64,000 bases of DNA from the NCBI GenBank assembly GCA_963682175.1, contig CAVMKL010000055.1, forward strand, positions 88,001-152,000, given 5' to 3'. The stretch comes from Triglochin maritima. Its lineage: Eukaryota > Streptophyta > Magnoliopsida > Alismatales > Juncaginaceae. The notes under the pieces are model-generated. The model did no database searches. It was not told the DNA's origin and worked only from the letters and a program-made list of their open reading frames with translations. This document shows positions 13,601 to 27,300 of this stretch, piece by piece (the stretch's first letter is position 1; each line of letters begins with the position of its first letter). The translations under genes were made by a program, and so were the position numbers.

Positions 13601-14565
13601 TTATGGAGCTTAGGACCCCGCATATCCATCCGAGTTATCTACGAGGCGCACCCTGCTCTGAGTGGTTTGGAGGTCGGACGATGGACACTAGCCTAGTGTG
13701 GTCATAGTTGGCATGTTAGCGCCACGATGGGGCCTAATGTGTGCTCGCGGCAGTTGCCTGCGGCATTCACTTCCAAAACACGTTTGGTAGTGAAAGCGTA
13801 CTTGTAGGTGAAATGGGGATTGGTCGTGGGCAAAGCCCAAGGTGCCTGTGGACGTTGCTCTTCGACGTGCTCGGTTGCCCAAGGTTGTTGCCTTCCCGTC
13901 CACTTCCGAACGCGTCCGGAAGGCAATGTGGGTTTCTCGTGGGGAAAGTTCTTCGGGACGTTGCTCGTGCCCATGCTTGAGTTCCCACGGTTGTTGCCTA
14001 TCCCATTCGCTTCCAAAACGCGTTTGGAAGTCCATGGGTGTTGCCCGCGGGCAAAGTGCAAGTTGCCGCATCTATTGCCCCATGCAACGGCCTGAGTGGA
14101 CCTTAGGTGAGTCTTAGTCTATATTTGGGCACCCAAGCACATAGTGAGGAGGAGTGGAAGTGTATGTCCTCTTAGAACGCCCGATTTAGGTGTATGTACA
14201 GCGAGGCGCGACGAGATGAAGAATGCTGATGATGTGGGGGCGTGGCTGGTAGGGACGTACATCTTCTTGTGGGAGGCGCGACCCCGAATCCTAGGGCGTT
14301 TCGTCTGAAATTTTAGGGGCAGATAGAGGGATCAATTGTCTACGTAACGCAAGTTGGAACGCCCGATTTGGAGGTCGGATGCTCGAGACGCAGCCGATTT
14401 GGTGTAGGCCTGCAGGGTGGCGACGGAGTGGCCTTTGGCCAGCTCCACGCGTGGCATGTGGCCAGCCCCACACCTAGTTTCTAAGTGGTCTTTAGGTGGC
14501 CCAACCACGGTTTATGGAGCTTAGGACCCCACATATCCATCCGAGTTATCTACGAGGCGCACCCT
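10687..14565. repeat. Two-monomer tandem duplication, shift 1823 bp (monomers 13-14 and 15-16)
   Basis: The L-K pair at 10935-12757 is repeated at 12758-14580. By eye I find only two internal differences (11276 T against 13099 C; 12565 G against 14388 A). Private markers such as CTAGTGTAGTCAT, GAAATCTTACTTG, GATGAATAATGC and CTCGATGCGCAGCC are shared. The match begins near 10687 and ends near 14565, so the duplicated segment is offset from the monomer phase used here. It is a very recent unequal-exchange product or an assembly duplication. Confidence 0.85.
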
Positions 14566-17500
14566 GCTCGGAGTAGTTTGGAGGTCGGACGATGGACACT
14601 AGCCTAGTGTGGTCATAGTTGGCATGTTAGCGCCACGATGGGGCCTAGTGTGTGCTCGCGGCAGTGGCCTGCGGCATTCACTTCCAAAACACGTTTGGAA
14701 GTGCAATCGTACTTGTAGGTGAAATGGCTGTTGGTCATGGGCAAAGCCCAAGGTGCATGTGGACGTTGCTCTTCGACGTGTTCGGTTGCCCAAGGTTGTT
14801 GCCTTCCCGTCCACTTCCGAACGCGTCCGGAAGGGAATGTGGGTTTCTCGTGTGGAAAGTTCTTCGGGACGTTGCTCGTGCCCATGCTTGGGTTCCCACG
14901 GTTGTTGCCTACCCCCATTCGCTTCCAAAACGCGTTTGGAAGTCCATGAGTGTTGCCCGCGGGCAAAGTGCAAGCTGCCGCATCTATTGCCCCATGCAAC
15001 GGCCTGAGTGGACCTTAGGTGAGCCTTAGTCTATATTTGGGCACCCAAGCACATAGTGAGGAGGAGTGGAAGTGTAACTCCTCTTAGAACGCCCGATTTA
15101 GGTCTATCTACAGCGAGGCGCGACGAGATGAAGAATGCTGATGATGTGGGGGCGTGGCTGGTAGGGACGTACGTCGTCTTGTGGTAGGCGCGACCCCGAA
15201 TCCTTGGGCGTTACTTCTGAAATTTTAGGGGCAGATAGAGGTATCAATTGTCTACGTAACGCAAGTTGGAACGCCCGATTTGGAGGTCGGATGCTTGAGG
15301 CGCAGCCGATTTGGTGTAGGCCTGCAGGGTGGCGACGGAGTGGCCTTTGGCCAGCTCCACGCGTGGCATGTGGCCAGCCCCACACCTAGTTTCTAAGTGG
15401 TCTTTACGTGGCCCAACCACGGTTTATGGAGCTTAGGACCCCACATATCCATCCGAGTTATCTACGAGGCGCACCCTGCTCCGAGCGCTTTGGAGGTCGG
15501 ACGATGGACACTAGCCTAGTGTGGTCATAGTTGGCATGTTAGCGCCACGATGAGGCCTAGTGTGTGCTCGCGGCAGTGGCCTGCGGCATTCACTTCCAAA
15601 ACACGTTTGGAAGTGAAATCTTACTTGTAGGTGAAATGGGGGTTGGTCGTTGGCAAAGCCCAAGGTGCCTGTGGACGTTGCTCTTCGACGTGCTCGGTTG
15701 CCCAAGGTTGTTGCCTTCCCGTCCACTTCCGAACGCGTCCGGAAGGGAATGTGGGTTTCTCGTGTGGAAAGTTCTTCGGGACGTTGCTCGTGCCCATGCT
15801 TGGGTTCCCACGGTTGTTGCCTACCCCCATTCGCTTCCAAAACGCGTTTGGAAGTCCATGGGTGTTGCCCGCGGGCAAAGTGCAAGCTGCGGCATCTATT
15901 GCCCCATGCAACGGCTTGAGTGGACCTTAGGTGAGGCTTAGTCTATATTTGGGCACCCAAGCACATAGTGAGGAGGAGTGGAAGTGTAACTCCTCTTAGA
16001 ATGCCCGATTTAGGTCTATCTACAGCGAGGCGCGACGAGATGAAGAATGCTGATGATGTGGGGGCGTGGCTGGTAGGGACGTACGTCGTCTTGTGGTAGG
16101 CGCGACCCCGAATCCTTGGGCGTTACTTCTGAAATTTTAGGGGCAGATAGAGGGATCAATTGTCTACGTAACGCAAGTTGGAACGCCCGATTTGGAGGTC
16201 GGATGCTCGAGGCGCAGCCGATTTGGTGTAGGCCTGCAGGGTGGCGACGGAGTGGCCTTTGGCCTGCTCCACGCGTGGCATGTGGCCAGCCCCACACCTA
16301 GTTTCTAAGTGGTCTTTAAGTGGCCCAACCACGGTTTATGGAGCTTAGGACCCCACATATCCATCCGAGTTATCTACGAGGCGCACCCTGCTCGGAGTAG
16401 TTTGGAGGTCGGACGATGGACACTAGCCTAGTGTGGTCATAGTTGGCATGTTAGCGCCACGATGGGGCCTAGTGTGTGCTCGCGGCAGTGGCCTGCGTCA
16501 TTCACTTCCAAAACACGTTTGGAAGTGAAATCGTACTTATAGGTGAAATGGGGGTTGGTCGTGGGCAAAGCCCAAGGTGCCTGTGGACGTTGCTTTTCGA
16601 CGTGTTCGGTTGCCCAAGGTTGTTGCCTTCCCGTCCACTTCCGAACGCGTCCGGAAGGGAATGTGGGTTTCTCGTGTGGAAAGTTCTTCGGGACGTTGCT
16701 CGTGCCCATGCTTGGGTTCCCAGGGTTGTTGCCTACCCCCATTCGCTTCCAAAACGCGTTTGGAAGTCCATGGGTGTTGCCCGCGGGCAAAGTGCAAGCT
16801 GCCGCATCTATTGCCCCATGCAACGGCCTGAGTGGACCTTAGGTGAGCCTTAGTCTATATTTGGGCACCCAAGCACATAGTGAGGAGGAGTGGAAGTGTA
16901 AGTCCTCTTAGAACGCCCGATTTAGGTGTATGTACAGCGAGGCGCGACGAGATGAAGAATGCTGATGATGTGGGGGCGTGGCTGGTAGGGACGTACGTCG
17001 TCTTGTGGTAGGCGCGACCCCGAATCCTTGGGCGTTACTTCTGAAATTTTAGGGACAGATAGAGGGATGAATTGTCTACGTAACGCAAGTTGGAACGCCC
17101 GATTTGGAGGTCGGATGCTCGAGGCGCAGCCGATTTGGTGTAGGCCTGCAGGGTGGCGACGGAGTGGCCTTTGGCCAGCTCCACGCGTGGCATGTGGCCA
17201 GCCCCACACCTAGTTTCTAAGTGGTCTATAGGTGGCCCAACCACGGTTTATGGAGCTTAGGACCCCACATATCCATCCGAGTTATCTACGAGGCGCACCC
17301 TGCTCTGAGTGCTTTGGAGGTCGGACGATGGACACTAGCCTAGTGTGGTCATAGTTGGCATGTTAGCGCCACGATGGGGCCTAATGTGTGCTCGCGGCAG
17401 TGGCCTGCGGCATTCACTTCCAAAACACGTTTGGTAGTGAAAGCGTACTTATAGGTGAAATGGGGGTTGGTCGTGGGCAAAGCCCAAGGTGCCTGTGGAC

Positions 17501-18009
17501 GTTGCTCTTCGACGTGCTCGGTTGCCCAAGGTTGTTGCCTTCCCGTCCACTTCCGAACGCGTCCGGAAGGCAATGTGGGTTTCTCGTGGGGAAAGTTCTT
17601 CGGGACGTTGCTCGTGCCCATGCTTGAGTTCCCACGGTTGTTGCCTATCCCATTCGCTTCCAAAACGCGTTTGGAAGTCCATGGGTGTTGCCCGCGGGCA
17701 AAGTGCAAGCTGCCGCATCTATTGCCCCATGCAACGGCCTGAGTGGACCTTATGTGAGCCTTAGTCTATATTTGGGCACCCAAGCACAAAGTGAGGAGGA
17801 GTGGAAGTGTAAGTCCTCTTAGAACGCCCGATTTAGGTGTATGTACAGCGAGGCGCGACGAGATGAAGAATGCTGATGATGTGGGGGCGTGGCAGGTAGG
17901 GACGTACATCTTCTTGTGGGAGGCGCGACCCCGAATCCTAGGGCGTTTCGTCTGAAATTTTAAGGGCAGATAGAGGGATCAATTGTCTACGTAACGCAAG
18001 TTGGAACGC

Positions 18010-19200
18010 CCAATTTGGAGGTCGGATGCTCGAGGCGCAGATGATTTAGTGTAGGCCTGCAGGGTGGCGACGGAGTTGCCTTTGGCCAGCTCCACGCGTG
18101 GCATGTGGCCAGCCCCACACCTAGTTTCTAAGTGGTCTTTAGGTGGCCCAACCACGGTTTATGGAGCTTAGGACCCCACATATCCATCCGAGTTATCTAC
18201 GAGGCGCACCCTGCTCGGAGTAGTTTGGAGGTCGGACGATGGACACTAGCCTAGTATGGTCATAGTTGGCATGTTAGCGCCACGATGGGGCCTAGTGTGT
18301 GCTCGCGGCAGTGGCCTGCGGCATTCACTTCCAAAACATGTTTGGAAGTGAAATCGTACTTGTAGGTGAAATGGGGGTTGGTCGTGGGCAAAGCCCAAGG
18401 TGCCTGTGGACGTTGCTCTTCGACGTGTTCGGTTGCCCAAGGTTGTTGCCTTCCCGTCCACTTCCGAACGCGTCCGGAAGGGAATGTGGGTTTCTCGTGT
18501 GGAAAGTTCTTCGGGACGTTGCTCGTGCCCATGCTTGGGTTCCCACGATAGTTGCCTACCCCCATTCGCTTCCAAAGCGTTTGGAAGTCCATGGGTGTTG
18601 CCCGCGGGCAAAGTGCAAGCTGCCGCATCTATTGCCCCATGCAACGGCCTGAGTGGACCTTTGGTGAGCCTTAGTCTATATTTGGGCACCCAAGCACATA
18701 GTGAGGAGGAGTGGAAGTGTAACTCCTCTTAGAACGCCCGATTTAGGTCTATCTACAGCGAGGCGCGACGAGATGAAGAATGCTGATGATGTGGGGGCGT
18801 GGCTGGTAGGGACGTACGTCGTCTTGTGGTAGGCGCGACCCCGAATCCTTGGGCGTTACTTCTGAAATTTTAGGGGCACATAGAGGGATCAATTGTCTAC
18901 GTAACGCAAGTTGGAACGCCCGATTTGGAGGTCGGATGCTCGAGGCGCAGATGATTTAGTGTAGGCCTGCAGGGTGGCGACGGAGTTGCCTTTGGCCAGC
19001 TCCACGCGTGGCATGTGGCCAGCCCCACACCTAGTTTCTAAGTGGTCTTTAGGTGGCCCAACCACGGTTTATGGAGCTTAGGACCCCACATATCCATCCG
19101 AGTTATCTACGAGGCGCACCCTGCTCGGAGTAGTTTGGAGGTCGGACGATGGACACTAGCCTAGTATGGTCATAGTTGGCATGTTAGCGCCACGATGGGG
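18010..19200. repeat. One-monomer duplication tract, shift 910 bp (monomers 20-22)
   Basis: GCGCAGATGATTTAGTG and GGAGTTGCC occur at 18036-18080 and again at 18946-18990, followed in both by GGAGTAGTTTGG and CCTAGTATGGTC, and nowhere else in the window. Upstream of about 18010 the two monomers belong to different types (TTTCGTCTG against TTACTTCTG), so the shared tract crosses the unit boundary. Monomer 21 also has the two-base loss in palindromic element 3. Confidence 0.75.
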
Positions 19201-21310
19201 CCTAGTGTGTGCTCGCGGCAGTGGCCTGTGGCATTCACTTCCAAAACACGTTTGGAAGTGAAATCGTACTTGTAGGTGAAATGGGGGTTGGTCGTGGGCA
19301 AAGCCCAAGGTGCCTGTGGACGTTGCTCTTCGACGTGTTCGGTTGCCCAAGGTTGTTGCCTTCCCGTCCACTTCCGAACGCGTCCGGAAGGGAATGTGGG
19401 TTTCTCGTGTGGAAAGTTCTTCGGGACGTTGCTCGTGCCCATGCTTGGGTTCCCACGGTTGTTGCCTACCCCCATTCGCTTCCAAAACGCGTTTGGAAGT
19501 CCATGGGTTTTGCCCGCGGGCAAAGTGCAAGCTGCCGCATCTATTGCCCCATGCAACGGCCTGAGTGGACCTTTGGTGAGCCTTAGTCTATATTTCGGCA
19601 CCCAAGCACATAGTGAGGAGGAGTGGAAGTGTAACTCCTCTTAGAACGCCCGATTTAGGTCTATCTACAGCGAGGCGCGACGAGATGAAGAATGCTGATG
19701 ATGTGGGGGCGTGGCTGGTAGGGACGTACGTCGTCTTGTGGTAGGCGCGACCCCGAATCCTTGGGCGTTACTTCTGAAATTTTAGGGGCAGATAGAGGGA
19801 TCAATTGTCTACGTAACGCAAGTTGGAACGCCCGATTTGGAGGTCGGATGCTCGAGGCGCAGCCGATTTGGTGTAGGCCTGCAGGGTGGCGACGGAGTGG
19901 CCTTTGGCCAGCTCCACGCGTGGCATGTGGCCAGCCCCACACCTAGTTTCTAAGTGGTCTTGAGGTGGACCAACCACCGTTTATGGAGCTTAGGACCCCA
20001 CATATCCATCCGAGTTATCTACGAGGCGCACCCTGCTCGGAGTGCTTTGGAGGTCGGACGATGGACACTAGCCTAGTGTGGTCATAGTTGGCATGTTAGC
20101 GCCACGATGGGGCCTAGTGTGTGCTCGCGGCAGTGGCCTGCGGCATTCACTTCCAAAACACGTTTGGAAGTGAAATCGTACTTGTAGGTGAAATGGGGGT
20201 TGGTCGTGGGCAAAGCCCAAGGTGCCTGTGGACGTTGCTCTTCGACGTGCTCGGTTGCCCAAGGTTGTTGCCTTCCCGTCCACTTCCGAACCCGTCCGGA
20301 AGGGAATGTGGGTTTCTCGTGTGGAAAGTTCTTCGGGACGTTGCTCGTGCCCATGCTTGGGTTCCCACGGTTGTTGCCTACCCCCATTCGCTTCTAAAAC
20401 GCGTTTGGAAGTCCATGGGTGTTGCCCGCGGGCTAAGTGCAAGCTGCGTCATTTATTGCCCATGCAACGGCCTGAGTGGACCTTAGGTGTGCCTTAGTCT
20501 ATATTTGGGCACCAAAGCACATAGTGAGGAGGAGTGGAAATGTAACTCCTCTTAGAACGCCCGATTTAGGTGTATCTACAGCGAGGCTCGACGAGATGAA
20601 GAATGCTGATGATGTGGGGGCGTGGCTGGTAGGGACGTACGTCTTCGTGTGGTAGGCGCGACCCAGAATCTTTGGGCGTTACTTCTGAAATTTTAGGGAC
20701 AGATAGAGGGATCAATTGTCTACGTAACGCAAGTTGGAACGCCCGATTTTCAGGTCGGATGCTCGAGGCGCAGCCGATTTGGTGTAGGCCTGCAGGGTGG
20801 CGACGGAGTGGCCTTTGGCCAGCTCCACGCGTGGCATGTGGCCAGCCACACACCTAGTTTCTAAGTGGTCTTTAGGTGGCCCAACCACGGTTTATGGAGC
20901 TTAGGACCCCATATATCCATCCGATTTATCTACGAGGCGCACCCTGCTCGGAGTGCTTTGGAGGTCGGACGATGGACACTAGCCTAGTGTGGTCATAGTT
21001 GGCATGTTATCGCCACGATGGGGCCTAGTGTGTGCTCCCGGCAGTGGCCTGCGGCATTCACTTCCAAAACACGTTAGGAAGTGAAAGCGTACTTGTAGGT
21101 GAAATGGGGGTTGGTCGTGGGCAAAGTCCAAGGTGCATGTGGACGTTGCTCTTCGACGTGCTCGGTTGCCCAAGGTTGTTGCCTTCCCGTCCACTTCCGA
21201 ACGCGTCCGGAAGGGAATGTGGGTTTCTCGTGTGGAAAGTTTTTCAGGACGTTGCTCGTGCCCATGCTTGGGTTCCCACAGTTGTTGCCTACCCCATTCG
21301 CTTCCAAAAC

Positions 21311-24300
21311 GCGTTTGGAAGTCCATGGGTGTTGCCCGCGGGCAAAGTGCAAGCTGCCGCATCTATTGCCCCATGCAACGGCCTGAGTGGACCTTAGGTG
21401 AGCCTTAGTCTATATTTGGGCACCCAAGCACATAGTGAGGAGGAGTGGAAATGTAACTCCTCTTAGAACGCCCGATTTAGGTGTATCTACAGCGAGGCGC
21501 GACGAGATGAAGAATGCTGATGATGTGGGGGCGTGGCTGGTAGGGACGTACGCCTTCGTGTGGTAGGCGCGACCCCGAATCCTTGGGCGTTACTTCTGAA
21601 ATTTTAGGGGCAGATAGAGGGATCAATTGTCTACGTAACACAAGTTGCAATGCCCGATTTGGAGGTCGGATACTGGAAGCGCAGCCGATTTGGTGTAGGC
21701 CTGCAGGGTGGCGACGGAGTGGCATTTGGCCAGCTCCACGCGTGGCATGTGGCCAGCCCACACCTAGTTTCTAAGTGGTCTTTAGGTGGCCCAACCACGG
21801 TTTATGGAGCTTAGGACCCCACATATCCATCCGAGTTATCTACGATGCGCACCCTGCTCGGAGTGCTTTGGAGGTCGGACGATGGACACTAGCCTAGTGT
21901 GGTCATAGTTGGCATGTTATCGCCACGATGGGGCCTAGTGTGTGCTCGCGGCAGTGGCCTACGGCATTCACTTCCAAAACACGTTAGGAAGTGAAAGCGT
22001 ACTTGTAGGTGAAATGGGGGTTGGTCGTGGGCAAAGCCCAAGGTGCCTGTGGACGTTGCTCTTCGACGTGCTCGGTTGCCCAAGGTTGTTGCCTTCCCGT
22101 CCACTTCCGAACGCGTCCGGAAGGGAATGTGGGTTTCTCGTGTGGAAAGTTCTTCGGACGTTGCTCGTGCCCATGCTTGGGTTCCCACGGTTGTTGCCTA
22201 CCCCATTCGCTTCCAAAACGCGTTTGGAAGTCCATGGGTGTTGCCCGCGGGCAAAGTGCAAGCTGCCGCATCTATTACCCCATGCAACGACCTGGGTGGA
22301 CCTTAGGTGTGCCTTAGTCTATATTTGGGCACCCAAGCACATAGTGAGGAGGAGTGGAAATGTAACTCCTCTTAGAACGCCCGATTTAGGTGTATCTACA
22401 GCGAGGCGAGACGAGATGAAGAATGCTGATGATGTGGGGGCGTGGCTGGTAGGGACGTACGCCTTCGTGTGGTAGGTGCGACCCCGAATCCTTGGGCTTT
22501 ACTTCTGAAATTTTGGGGACAGATAGAGGGATCAATTGTCTACGTAACGCAGGTTGGAACGCCTGATTTGGAGGTCGGATGCCCGAGGCGCAGCCGATTT
22601 GGTGTAGGCCTGCAGGGTGGCGACGGAGTGGCCTTTGGCCAGCTCCACGCGTGGCATGTGGCCAGCCCCACACCTAGTTTCTAAGTGGTCTTTAGGTGGC
22701 CCAACCACGGTTTATGGAGCTTAGGACCCCACATATCCATCCGATTTATCTACGAGGCGCACCCTGCTCGGAGTGCTTTGGAGGTCGGACGATGGACACT
22801 AGCCTAGTGTGGTCATAGTTGGCATGTTATCGACACGATGGGGACTAGTGTGTGCTCGCGGCTGTGGCCTGCGGCATTCACTTCCAAAACATGTTAGGAA
22901 GTGAAAGCGTACTTGTAGGTGAAATGGGGGTTGGTCGTGGGCAAAGCCCAAGGTGCCTGTGGACATTGCTCTTCGACGTGCTCGGTTGCCCAAGGTTGTT
23001 GCCTTCCCGTCCACTTCCGAACGCGTCCGGAAGGGAATGTGGGTTTCTCATGTGGAAAGATCTTCGGGACGTTGCTCGTGCCCATGCTTGGGTTCCCACG
23101 GTTGTTGCCTACCCCATTCGCTTCCAAAACGCGTTTGGAAGTCCATGGGTGTTGCCCGCGGGCAAAGTGCAAGCTGCCGCATCTATTGCCCCATGCAACG
23201 GCCTGAGTGGACCTTAGGTGAGCCTTAGTCTATATTTGGGCACCCAAGCACATAGTGAGGAGGAGTGGAAATGTAACTCCTCTTAGAACGCCCGATTTAG
23301 GTGTATCTACAGCGAGGCGCGACGAGATGAAGAATGCTGATGATGTGGGGGCGTGGCTGGTAGGGACGTACGCCTTCGTGTGGTAGCGCGACCCCGAATC
23401 CTTGGGCGTTACTTCTAAAATTTTAGGGGCAGATAGAGGGATCAATTGTCTACGTAACGCAAGTTGGAACGCCCGATTTGGAGGTCGGATGCTCGAGGCG
23501 CAGCCGATTTGGTGTAGGCCTGCAGGGTGGCGACGGAGTGGCCTTTGGCCAGCTCCACGCGTGGCATGTGGCCAGCCACACACCTAGTTTCTAAGTGGTC
23601 TTTAGGTGGCCCAACCACGGTTTATGGAGCTTAGGACCCCACATATCCATCCGATTTATCTACGAGGCGCACCCTGCTCGGAGTGCTTTGGAGGTCGGAC
23701 GATGGACACTAGCCTAGTGTGGTCATAGTTGGCATGTTATCGCCACGATGGGGCCTAGTGTGTGCTCGCGGCAGTGGCCTGCGGCATTCACTTCCAAAAC
23801 ACGTTTGGAAGTGAAAGCGTACTTGTACGTGAAATGGGGGTTGGTCGTGGGCAAAGCCCAAGGTGCCTGTGGACGTTGCTCTTCGACGTGCTCGGTTGCC
23901 CAAGGTTGTTGCCTTCCCGTCCACTTCCGAACGCGTCCGGAAGGGAATGTGGGTTTCTCGTTTGGAAAGTTCTTCGGGACGTTGCTCGTGCCCATGCTTG
24001 GGTTCCCACGGTTGTTGCCTACCCCATTCTCTTCCAAAACGCGTTTGGAAGTCCATGGGTGTTGCCCGCGGGCAAAGTGCAAGCTGCCGCATCTATTGCC
24101 CCATGCAACGGCCTGAGTGGACCTTAGGTGAGCCATAGTCTATATTTGGGCACCCAAGCACATAGTGAGGAGGAGTGGAAATCTAACTCCTCTTAGAACG
24201 CCTGATTTAGGTGTATCTACAGCGAGGCGCGACGAGATGAAGAATGCTGATGATGTGGGGGCGTGGCTGGTAGGGACGTACGCCTTCGTGTTGTAGGCGC

Positions 24301-27300
24301 GACCCCGAATCTTTGGGCGTTACTTCTGAAATTTTAGGGGCAGATAGAGGGATCAATTGTCTACGTAACGCAAGTTGGAACGCTCGATTTAGAGGTCGGA
24401 TACGCGAAGCGCAGCCGATTTGGTGTAGGCCTGCAGGGTGGCGACGGAGTGGCCTTTGGCCAGCTCCACGCGTGGCATGTGGCCAGCCCCACACCTAGTT
24501 TCTAAGTGGTCTTTAGGTGGCCCAACCACGGTTTATGGAGCTTAGGACCCCACATATGCATCCGAGTTATCTACGAGGTGCACCCTGCTCGGAGTGCTTT
24601 GGAGGTCGGACGATGGACACTAGCCTAGTGTGGTCATAGTTGGCATGTTATCGCCACGATGGGGACTAGTGTGTGCTCGCGGCAGTGGCCTGCGGCATTC
24701 ACTTCCAAAACACGTTTGGAAGTGAAAGCGTACTTGTAGGTGAAATGGGGGTTGGTCGTGGGCAAAGCCCAAGGTGCCTGTGGACGTTGCTCTTCGACGT
24801 GCTCGGTTGCCCAAGGTTGTTGCCTTCCCGTCCACTTCCGAACGCGTCCGGAAGGGAATGTGGGTTTCTCGTGTGGAAAGATCTTCGGGACGTTGCTCGT
24901 GCCCATGCTTGGGTTCCCACGGTTGTTGCCTACCCCATTCGCTTCCAAAATGCGTTTGGAAGTCCATGGGTGTTGCCCGCGGGCAAAGTGCAAGCTGCCG
25001 CATCTATTGCCCCATGCAACGGCCTGAGTGGACCTTAGGTGAGCCTTAGTCTATATTTGGGCACCCAAGCACATAGTGAGGAGGAGTGGAAATGTAACTC
25101 CTCTTAGAACGCCCGATTTAGGTGTATCTACAGCGAGGCGCGACGAGATGAAGAATGCTGATGATGTGGGGGCGTGGCTGGTAGGGACGTACGCCTTCGT
25201 GTGGTAGGCGCGACCCCGAATCCTTGGGCGTTACTTCTGAAATTTTAGGGGCAGATAGAGGGATCAATTGTCTACGTAACACAAGTTGCAATGCCCGATT
25301 TGGAGGTCGGATACTGGAAGCGCAGCCGATTTGGTGTAGGCCTGCAGGGTGGCGACGGAGTGGCATTTGGCCAGCTCCACGCGTGGCATGTGGCCAGCCC
25401 ACACCTAGTTTCTAAGTGGTCTTTAGGTGGCCCAACCACGGTTTATGGAGCTTAGGACCCCACATATCCATCCGAGTTATCTACGATGCGCACCCTGCTC
25501 GGAGTGCTTTGGAGGTCGGACGATGGACACTAGCCTAGTGTGGTCATAGTTGGCATGTTATCGCCACGATGGGGCCTAGTGTGTGCTCGCGGCAGTGGCC
25601 TACGGCATTCACTTCCAAAACACGTTAGGAAGTGAAAGCGTACTTGTAGGTGAAATGGGGGTTGGTCGTGGGCAAAGCCCAAGGTGCCTGTGGACGTTGC
25701 TCTTCGACGTGCTCGGTTGCCCAAGGTTGTTGCCTTCCCGTCCACTTCCGAACGCGTCCGGAAGGGAATGTGGGTTTCTCGTGTGGAAAGTTCTTCGGAC
25801 GTTGCTCGTGCCCATGCTTGGGTTCCCACGGTTGTTGCCTACCCCATTCGCTTCCAAAACGCGTTTGGAAGTCCATGGGTGTTGCCCGCGGGCAAAGTGC
25901 AAGCTGCCGCATCTATTACCCCATGCAACGACCTGGGTGGACCTTAGGTGTGCCTTAGTCTATATTTGGGCACCCAAGCACATAGTGAGGAGGAGTGGAA
26001 ATGTAACTCCTCTTAGAACGCCCGATTTAGGTGTATCTACAGCGAGGCGAGACGAGATGAAGAATGCTGATGATGTGGGGGCGTGGCTGGTAGGGACGTA
26101 CGCCTTCGTGTGGTAGGTGCGACCCCGAATCCTTGGGCTTTACTTCTGAAATTTTGGGGACAGATAGAGGGATCAATTGTCTACGTAACGCAGGTTGGAA
26201 CGCCTGATTTGGAGGTCGGATGCCCGAGGCGCAGCCGATTTGGTGTAGGCCTGCAGGGTGGCGACGGAGTGGCCTTTGGCCAGCTCCACGCGTGGCATGT
26301 GGCCAGCCCCACACCTAGTTTCTAAGTGGTCTTTAGGTGGCCCAACCACGGTTTATGGAGCTTAGGACCCCACATATCCATCCGATTTATCTACGAGGCG
26401 CACCCTGCTCGGAGTGCTTTGGAGGTCGGACGATGGACACTAGCCTAGTGTGGTCATAGTTGGCATGTTATCGACACGATGGGGACTAGTGTGTGCTCGC
26501 GGCTGTGGCCTGCGGCATTCACTTCCAAAACATGTTAGGAAGTGAAAGCGTACTTGTAGGTGAAATGGGGGTTGGTCGTGGGCAAAGCCCAAGGTGCCTG
26601 TGGACATTGCTCTTCGACGTGCTCGGTTGCCCAAGGTTGTTGCCTTCCCGTCCACTTCCGAACGCGTCCGGAAGGGAATGTGGGTTTCTCATGTGGAAAG
26701 ATCTTCGGGACGTTGCTCGTGCCCATGCTTGGGTTCCCACGGTTGTTGCCTACCCCATTCGCTTCCAAAACGCGTTTGGAAGTCCATGGGTGTTGCCCGC
26801 GGGCAAAGTGCAAGCTGCCGCATCTATTGCCCCATGCAACGGCCTGAGTGGACCTTAGGTGAGCCTTAGTCTATATTTGGGCACCCAAGCACATAGTGAG
26901 GAGGAGTGGAAATGTAACTCCTCTTAGAACGCCCGATTTAGGTGTATCTACAGCGAGGCGCGACGAGATGAAGAATGCTGATGATGTGGGGGCGTGGCTG
27001 GTAGGGACGTACGCCTTCGTGTGGTAGCGCGACCCCGAATCCTTGGGCGTTACTTCTAAAATTTTAGGGGCAGATAGAGGGATCAATTGTCTACGTAACG
27101 CAAGTTGGAACGCCCGATTTGGAGGTCGGATGCTCGAGGCGCAGCCGATTTGGTGTAGGCCTGCAGGGTGGCGACGGAGTGGCCTTTGGCCAGCTCCACG
27201 CGTGGCATGTGGCCAGCCACACACCTAGTTTCTAAGTGGTCTTTAGGTGGCCCAACCACGGTTTATGGAGCTTAGGACCCCACATATCCATCCGATTTAT

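Larger units (their letters stand above)
6379..20960. repeat. Array domain 2: monomers 8-23, two interspersed monomer types
   Basis: Two types alternate irregularly. Type K (monomers 9, 10, 11, 14, 16, 20) has TTTGGTAGTGAAAG, GAAGGCAATG, GTGGGGAAAG, GCTTGAGTTCCC and CTATCCCATTCG, and is usually 911 bp. Type L (8, 12, 13, 15, 17, 18, 19, 21, 22, 23) has GAAGGGAATG, GTGTGGAAAG, GGGTTCCC and an extra C in CTACCCCCATTCG (CTACCCCTATTCG in monomer 12), giving 912 bp. The order is L K K K L L K L K L L L K L L L. Several tails are mosaic, so short exchanges between types have occurred. Confidence 0.8.
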
